Below are positions 15,269 through 17,799 of a stretch of 17,799 nucleotides of DNA, piece after piece. Each line of letters begins with the position of its first letter. Position 1 is the stretch's first letter. The stretch is from NCBI GenBank assembly GCA_031254795.1, contig JAIRTS010000032.1, forward strand, positions 1-17,799, read 5' to 3'. The notes below the pieces were generated by a model that saw only the letters and a program-made list of their open reading frames with translations, did no database searches and was not told where the DNA came from. A program made the position numbers and the translations under genes. Origin of the DNA: Treponema sp. (lineage in GTDB: Bacteria; Spirochaetota; Spirochaetia; Treponematales; Breznakiellaceae).

Positions 15269-15392
15269 TTATGGGGAGTCTCAATAGGCTGGCATGGAGG
15301 CGCTCCACAGCGTAGTCCGGAGAGTCTCCACAGCATAGCATGGAGGCCTTCCACAGCGTAGTATGGAAGGTCTCCATCAGCTGGCGTGGAAG
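15269..15392. repeat. 23-base tandem repeat array (about 5 units)
   Basis: Consecutive units of exactly 23 bases start at 15292, 15315, 15338 and 15361, flanked by a degenerate copy on the left (from about 15269) and a partial copy on the right (from 15384). The shared core is TGGAGGC..TCCACAGCGTA, and each unit carries a small inverted repeat (GGAG..CTCC or TGGAAGG..CTCCA). Units differ by several substitutions, but in pairs that keep the inner arms roughly complementary. There are no CRISPR-like unique spacers. It lies between the convergent kinase and DUF4469 genes. Confidence 0.8.
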
Positions 15393-15406
15393 ACGGCAGG
15401 AGGCGC

Positions 15407-15435
15407 TTAGGGTTCCGCTTAGCGCGGGACCCTAA
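15407..15435. terminator. 12-bp hairpin between convergent genes (possible bidirectional terminator)
   Basis: Arms 15407-15418 and 15424-15435 (TTAGGGTTCCGC against GCGGGACCCTAA) pair fully with one wobble around a five-base loop. It sits between the kinase stop (15195) and the DUF4469 stop (15475), where transcripts from both sides should end. No T run follows on either strand, so intrinsic termination is not assured. Confidence 0.45.
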
Positions 15436-15474
15436 AACGGCGTGTATTACGCCCTGCGCATTACGCGCCGCATA

Positions 15475-16197
15475 TTATGCGCCGTTTGCGCCGACCGTCA
15501 AGTCTTTTTCAAAGGTAAAGGAGCGGGGAGACTTCAAGAGGGTGCCGGAGGAGGAGTATTGCGTGACTATCCGCGCGCGGTAGGTTCCGGCGGGGAGCGG
15601 GGGGATCACGGCTATGAGTTCCGAGGGGTTGTTCACCACGATGTCGGACGGGTCGACTTTCACCGGATCGCCGGTTTCCGGCACGAAGTACAAGCCTACG
15701 GCCGCTTCTGCTCCCGCTAGCTTGAGCTTCGCGCCGGAGAGCCTCGCGTCCCGGCCAGGCGTGAGCGTCGAGTTGACCGCGCCGGTCTTGACGTCGGTCA
15801 CGGCGGTGATGACGGTTCCGGTCACAACCGCGGCTATGCGCTTGGTCTTGACATCCGCGACCGCGGCGCGGAGGGCGGCGCCCGGATGCAGTTTGATGTT
15901 CACCTTGTGCTTCGTGTGGTCGAACGGGGCTTCCGGGGTGTCAAAGACCCCTGAGATGCTGGGGAAGGCGTTGAAGAGGTCTGTGTTGACCGCGCCGCCT
16001 TCGGCTATGATGTCCATGACGCTCCGCTTTTCAGCTTCAAACACGCTGACTATATCGGAGCGGGTGAGTCCTGCCCCGGATTTGAGCATGCGGTCGATGA
16101 TGTCGTTCTGGGTGTGGGAAGCGACGTTGACGACCTGGGCGCGAAGGTCTCCCGGCTTTTCGGTGAGTTCGTTGTCTTCCAGGGTGTATTCTAACAT
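15475..16197 (-). CDS. HU-like DNA-binding / DUF4469 Ig-fold protein (Bvu_2165 type)
   Basis: A 240-residue protein with two parts. Residues 1-125 (MLEYTLEDNELTEKPGDLRAQ, then DIIDRMLKSGAGLTRSDIVSV and NTDLFNAFPSISGVF) match the IHF/HU-like domain of Bvu_2165-type proteins. Residues about 140-230 (TPGRDARLSGAKLKLAG, VNNPSELIAVIPPLPAGTYRARI) match the Ig-like DUF4469 domain. HU-like domains bind and bend DNA; the role of the Ig-like partner is not known, and the fold assignment comes from my recollection of the family. A duplicated ADVKTKRI/TDVKTGAV segment (114-141) joins the halves. ATG at 16197 has GGAG upstream. The gene stands alone, converging on the efflux operon, with mobile-element remnants upstream. 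Two hairpins lie in its leader. Confidence 0.88.
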   Translation of the reverse strand: MLEYTLEDNELTEKPGDLRAQVVNVASHTQNDIIDRMLKSGAGLTRSDIVSVFEAEKRSVMDIIAEGGAVNTDLFNAFPSISGVFDTPEAPFDHTKHKVNIKLHPGAALRAAVADVKTKRIAAVVTGTVITAVTDVKTGAVNSTLTPGRDARLSGAKLKLAGAEAAVGLYFVPETGDPVKVDPSDIVVNNPSELIAVIPPLPAGTYRARIVTQYSSSGTLLKSPRSFTFEKDLTVGANGA

Positions 16198-16223
16198 GAT
16201 GTCACTCCATGTAATTGATATGT

Positions 16224-16281
16224 CCTCCCATACGGGAGGAGGGCGGCGTTCCCCGTGAGGAGGCGCTTTTATACGCCGCCC
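16224..16281 (-). promoter_or_regulatory. Two-hairpin leader of the DUF4469 gene
   Basis: Hairpin A: CCTCCC (16224-16229), four bases, GGGAGG (16234-16239), perfect. Hairpin B: GGGCGGCGT (16241-16249) with ACGCCGCCC (16273-16281), a perfect 9-bp arm pair. On the minus-strand mRNA they stack directly upstream of the ribosome site and start (16197). TATAAA on the minus strand near 16268-16273 could be a -10 box inside the outer arm, in which case only hairpin A would be transcribed. Confidence 0.45.
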
Positions 16282-16517
16282 CTAGCGCGAATTCAGGCTT
16301 GGCCCCTCCGTTTTCCTCGCTTTCGTTCGCGCGGGCGCTATGCAAGCCCTCCGCATAAGGCGGATAGTTGGGGCGGCGCTTGACCCGGACGCGGCGGCTC
16401 AAGTCTGTTGTTGATGATCGCCCTAAAAATCTCCCCGCCTTGTAGAGCGGCCACTTTCAGGAGGCGGCTTTTTCAAAGGCTCGCGCTGAAAGAGGGGTTC
16501 CTTTCCTTCTTTTTCAC

Positions 16518-16571
16518 AAAAAAGGGGCGGGGCCAAAACGACTTGTTCTGGACCCGCCCCAGCTGTTTTTT
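16518..16571. terminator. Bidirectional rho-independent terminator
   Basis: GGGGCGGG (16524-16531) pairs with CCCGCCCC (16553-16560). On the minus strand the stem runs straight into six Ts (plus-strand A run 16518-16523); on the plus strand six Ts follow at 16566-16571. It is best placed to end minus-strand transcription coming from about 16640-16770, before the DUF4469 leader. Confidence 0.7.
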
Positions 16572-16636
16572 AATTGCGCCGTCCGCGCCGCCACTTCGCG
16601 GCGAGCGGCCCCAACTGTCCAGCGTTTGGAGCGGGA

Positions 16637-16771
16637 TCAGGCGTCAGCGGGCGAACCGGCTGTAGGAGACAAAGTTTCCTCGCGGACCTCTTCTTGCCGC
16701 GCCGCAAAGACAACGTTTTCCGCTTCATCGCTATCACAGGTGATTAAACTAAATAGCCTGATGTAAAACAT
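16637..16771 (-). CDS. Possible 44-residue small protein (hypothetical)
   Basis: A short minus-strand frame from ATG 16771 to TGA 16637. It begins MFYIRLFSLITCDSDEAENV and ends in an acidic, Ser/Pro/Ala-rich tail. The only support is the terminator 66 bases downstream. The ribosome site is weak, and the start lies inside a GATGT/ACATC palindrome (16760-16772) near IS630-like sequence. I recognise no family. It could be the remnant of a gene cut by the insertion, or chance. Confidence 0.2.
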   Translation of the reverse strand: MFYIRLFSLITCDSDEAENVVFAARQEEVREETLSPTAGSPADA

Positions 16772-16798
16772 CCCTACCCAGGGGAGGGGGGTAATAAG

Positions 16799-16972
16799 AT
16801 GAAAGGGAAAATCTATCGGGTGCAGTTAACAAAGGAAGAAGAAAAACGGTTAAAGGATATCGTCAGCAAAGGAGCGCAAGCGGGCGCCGTGTTTCCCCCG
16901 GTTCATGATGTCTATGAAGAAGTTTTTCCTCTTCCGCTGTCAGCGTCGCCAGACACCGTTCTTGTGGCATAG
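16799..16972 (+). pseudogene. IS630-family transposase, N-terminal fragment
   Basis: ATG 16799, preceded by GGGGAGGGGG, opens a 57-residue frame. The first 29 residues (MKGKIYRVQLTKEEEKRLKD and then IVSKGAQAG) look like the N-terminus of IS630-type transposases, a beta strand followed by the LTxEE helix and a K/S-K-G turn. The family then continues with an Arg-rich helix-turn-helix, which is missing; after about residue 30 the frame reads the antisense of the opposing fragment and stops. A full transposase is ~350 residues with a DDE domain, so this is a dead remnant. Confidence 0.5.
16863..16970 (-). pseudogene. Second IS630-like N-terminal fragment, facing the first
   Basis: From ATG 16970 on the minus strand, preceded by AAGGGGAGGGG like its plus-strand partner, the 35-residue frame (MPQERCLATLTAEEEKLLHR, then a diverged tail) has the same strand-LTxEEE-helix pattern. 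Both carry GGAAGA-GAAAAAC at the matching place. The two fragments converge and overlap, as if two copies of related elements were joined tail to tail after deletions. It is short and diverged, so the family call is tentative. Confidence 0.35.
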
Positions 16973-17031
16973 ACCCCTCCCCTTTGGTTTCTATGTCTTG
17001 GAGCATACACCTTTTTACCCCGCCTTGAAGA

Positions 17032-17440
17032 ATGACAATCACCATAGACATCAAGCGCCCCCATTGCCATAGCGCCAACGCAACCGGAAACGGAAAGAAA
17101 AGCAAGGGCAAACAAAATTGCCCTTGCAAAGATTGTGTCCGCCAATTTATAGGTGATCATGAACGCGCCTGCATAGGAACATTTTCATGGATTAAAAATA
17201 TGATAAAAATCATGTTGGCCAGAGGAGTTGGCGTAAGGGATATTGGAATAACACTCAAAATAAGTGTAGGTGTGGGCTTAAAGTCCTCAAATCGCTCAAA
17301 TGTCAAATGCAGCCGAAACAAAGCCATTACGATTGTCTTGAAACAGACGAGTTTTGGACATATGCGGGGAAAAAGAAGCGCAAAGTATGACTTGTTTATG
17401 CATGTCTTCAGAGTGCGGGGAAAATCGCAAAGGTACCGAC
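17032..17440 (+). pseudogene. IS1-family transposase remnant (frameshifted, stop-containing, truncated)
   Basis: The first frame (from ATG 17032) resembles InsA: PHCHSANATGNGKKSKGKQN, then CKDCVRQF, a zinc-ribbon region, and later MLARGVGVRDIGITLKIS, a helix-turn-helix. The first zinc-ligand cysteine expected before P-H-C is Arg (CGC for TGC). Near 17277-17283 homology moves to the -1 frame, which reads LKVLKSLK and then CLETDEFWTYAGKKKRKV, the start of the InsB catalytic domain. A TGA (17391-17393) then stands where the family has Trp, followed by LVYA, and recognisable homology ends near 17440. The rest of the DDE domain is gone. IS1 itself uses a -1 frameshift, so the shift may be original, but the stop and truncation make the copy dead. 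No terminal inverted repeats were recognised. Confidence 0.75.
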
Positions 17441-17631
17441 GCGCCACGTGCGCTACCACTCCCTATTTCGATCATAACGCATCCCAAGCCGTTTTATCCG
17501 CCTCCTCTGTGTTCCTTTGCCCCTTGTTGTTTCCATCCCTTTATCTTGCTTTGTAGATCACAACCCGCAAACGAAGCGAAGCCGGAAAAACGGCAGTCGC
17601 ATCACGCCGCGAGCCGGTACGCCGCCGCAAT

Positions 17632-17674
17632 AGCAAGTTTCGGTGTCAACGCCACAGTTTAACTTGCTTTTCTC
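17632..17674 (+). terminator. Rho-independent terminator-like hairpin
   Basis: AGCAAGTT (17632-17639) pairs perfectly with AACTTGCT (17661-17668), with partial inner pairing (GGTG/CGCC), and TTTTCT follows. It lies after the IS1 remnant and before the gene fragment at the right edge, and may end transcription entering from the left. Confidence 0.6.
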
Positions 17675-17720
17675 CGTACCCCGCTTGAGTTTCCTACATA
17701 AAAGAAGTAAACTGTTTGTT

Positions 17721-17799
17721 ATGAATTCTACCGCGCTATTGGAAGATGAACGCTTGGAATTGGAGTTGCTTTTTGATATCGCAAGAACTTTTGACAAAT
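17721..17799 (+). CDS. Possible start of an unidentified gene, partial (right edge)
   Basis: ATG 17721 opens a frame of 26 codons to the window edge, MNSTALLEDERLELELLFDI and then ARTFDK. The acidic amphipathic helix followed by LLFDIARTFDK resembles the segment that often leads into a GAF sensor domain, but this is too short to assign. There is no good ribosome site. A TTGAGT/TAAACT promoter-like pair with 17-base spacing (17685-17713) would give a nearly leaderless message. The preceding terminator supports a new transcription unit. Confidence 0.4.
   Translation, partial: MNSTALLEDERLELELLFDIARTFDK

Larger units (their letters stand above)
15196..15474. other. Convergent intergenic region between the kinase and DUF4469 genes
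   Basis: These 279 bases separate two converging genes. They hold the 23-base tandem array, a 12-bp hairpin and a 5-bp palindrome GGCGT/ACGCC near 15440-15455. Frames open through the array read as chance repeats and have no ribosome site. Confidence 0.6.
16198..16636. other. Leader and gene-free region upstream of the DUF4469 gene
   Basis: No convincing gene in these 439 bases. The part next to the DUF4469 start holds two hairpins and a TATAAA-like box; the far part holds a bidirectional terminator at 16518-16571. The 66-codon minus frame at 16202-16402 crosses the hairpins and lacks a ribosome site, so it is not called. Confidence 0.55.

Noticed and set aside
15045..15377. 110-codon minus-strand frame over the end of the kinase and the tandem array
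   Set aside because: Its apparent repeats are just the 23-base DNA repeats read in frame, and it is antisense to the intact kinase C-terminus.
15269..15392. CRISPR array
   Set aside because: The period is 23 bases with no separate repeat and spacer parts; every unit is a variant of the same sequence, and no cas gene is nearby.
16202..16402. 66-codon minus-strand frame upstream of the DUF4469 gene
   Set aside because: It passes through both leader hairpins, has no ribosome site and no recognisable homology.
17391..17393. TGA read as tryptophan (alternative genetic code)
   Set aside because: Only the decayed IS1-like remnant would need it; intact genes here use TGG for Trp, and the adaptor, permease and other genes end in TGA.

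Overview
The window (17,799 bases) looks like chromosomal DNA of an anaerobic bacterium with two membranes. HydF, the maturation GTPase of [FeFe]-hydrogenase, points to fermentative H2 metabolism. A TolC-type outer-membrane channel and a periplasmic adaptor imply an outer membrane. A host-associated spirochaete such as Treponema would fit this gene mix, but no 16S or marker gene here proves it. Most of the DNA is GC-rich; the first ~650 bases are strikingly AT-rich.

Layout: (1) 1-646, minus: the 5' part of an AT-rich SAM methyltransferase that runs off the left edge, with a structured 400-base region upstream. (2) 1048-2283, minus: hydF. (3) 2284-2774: a palindrome-rich spacer, then hemerythrin (plus, 2775-3245). 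(4) pgi (3439-5031) with its own promoter, then a PcrA/UvrD helicase (5190-7577) overlapped by an aminotransferase-like gene (7567-8493) that lacks the cofactor-binding middle of its family. (5) 8494-8858: a spacer crowded with short perfect palindromes. (6) 8859-15195: a five-gene efflux operon made of a MacA-like adaptor, a separate ABC ATPase, a MacB-like permease, a TolC-like channel and a membrane histidine kinase with no response regulator beside it. (7) 15196-15474: a 23-base tandem repeat array and a 12-bp hairpin. (8) 15475-16197, minus: a Bvu_2165-type HU-like/DUF4469 protein with a hairpin-rich leader. (9) 16198-17700: mobile-element debris (two converging IS630-like N-terminal fragments and a decayed IS1-like transposase). 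(10) The start of a possible new gene at 17721, cut by the right edge.

How the genes work together: hydF and hemerythrin are divergent neighbours and could be linked through oxygen sensitivity. The adaptor, ATPase, permease and channel should form a tripartite MacAB-TolC-like pump across both membranes, and the co-transcribed kinase may sense its substrate or envelope state. The other genes are housekeeping. The most unusual items are the aminotransferase-like pseudoenzyme, the CGAACC-N3-GGTTCG palindrome family shared by three intergenic regions, the 23-base tandem array and the kinase embedded in the pump operon. I see no clearly new defence system, CRISPR array, tRNA or rRNA.
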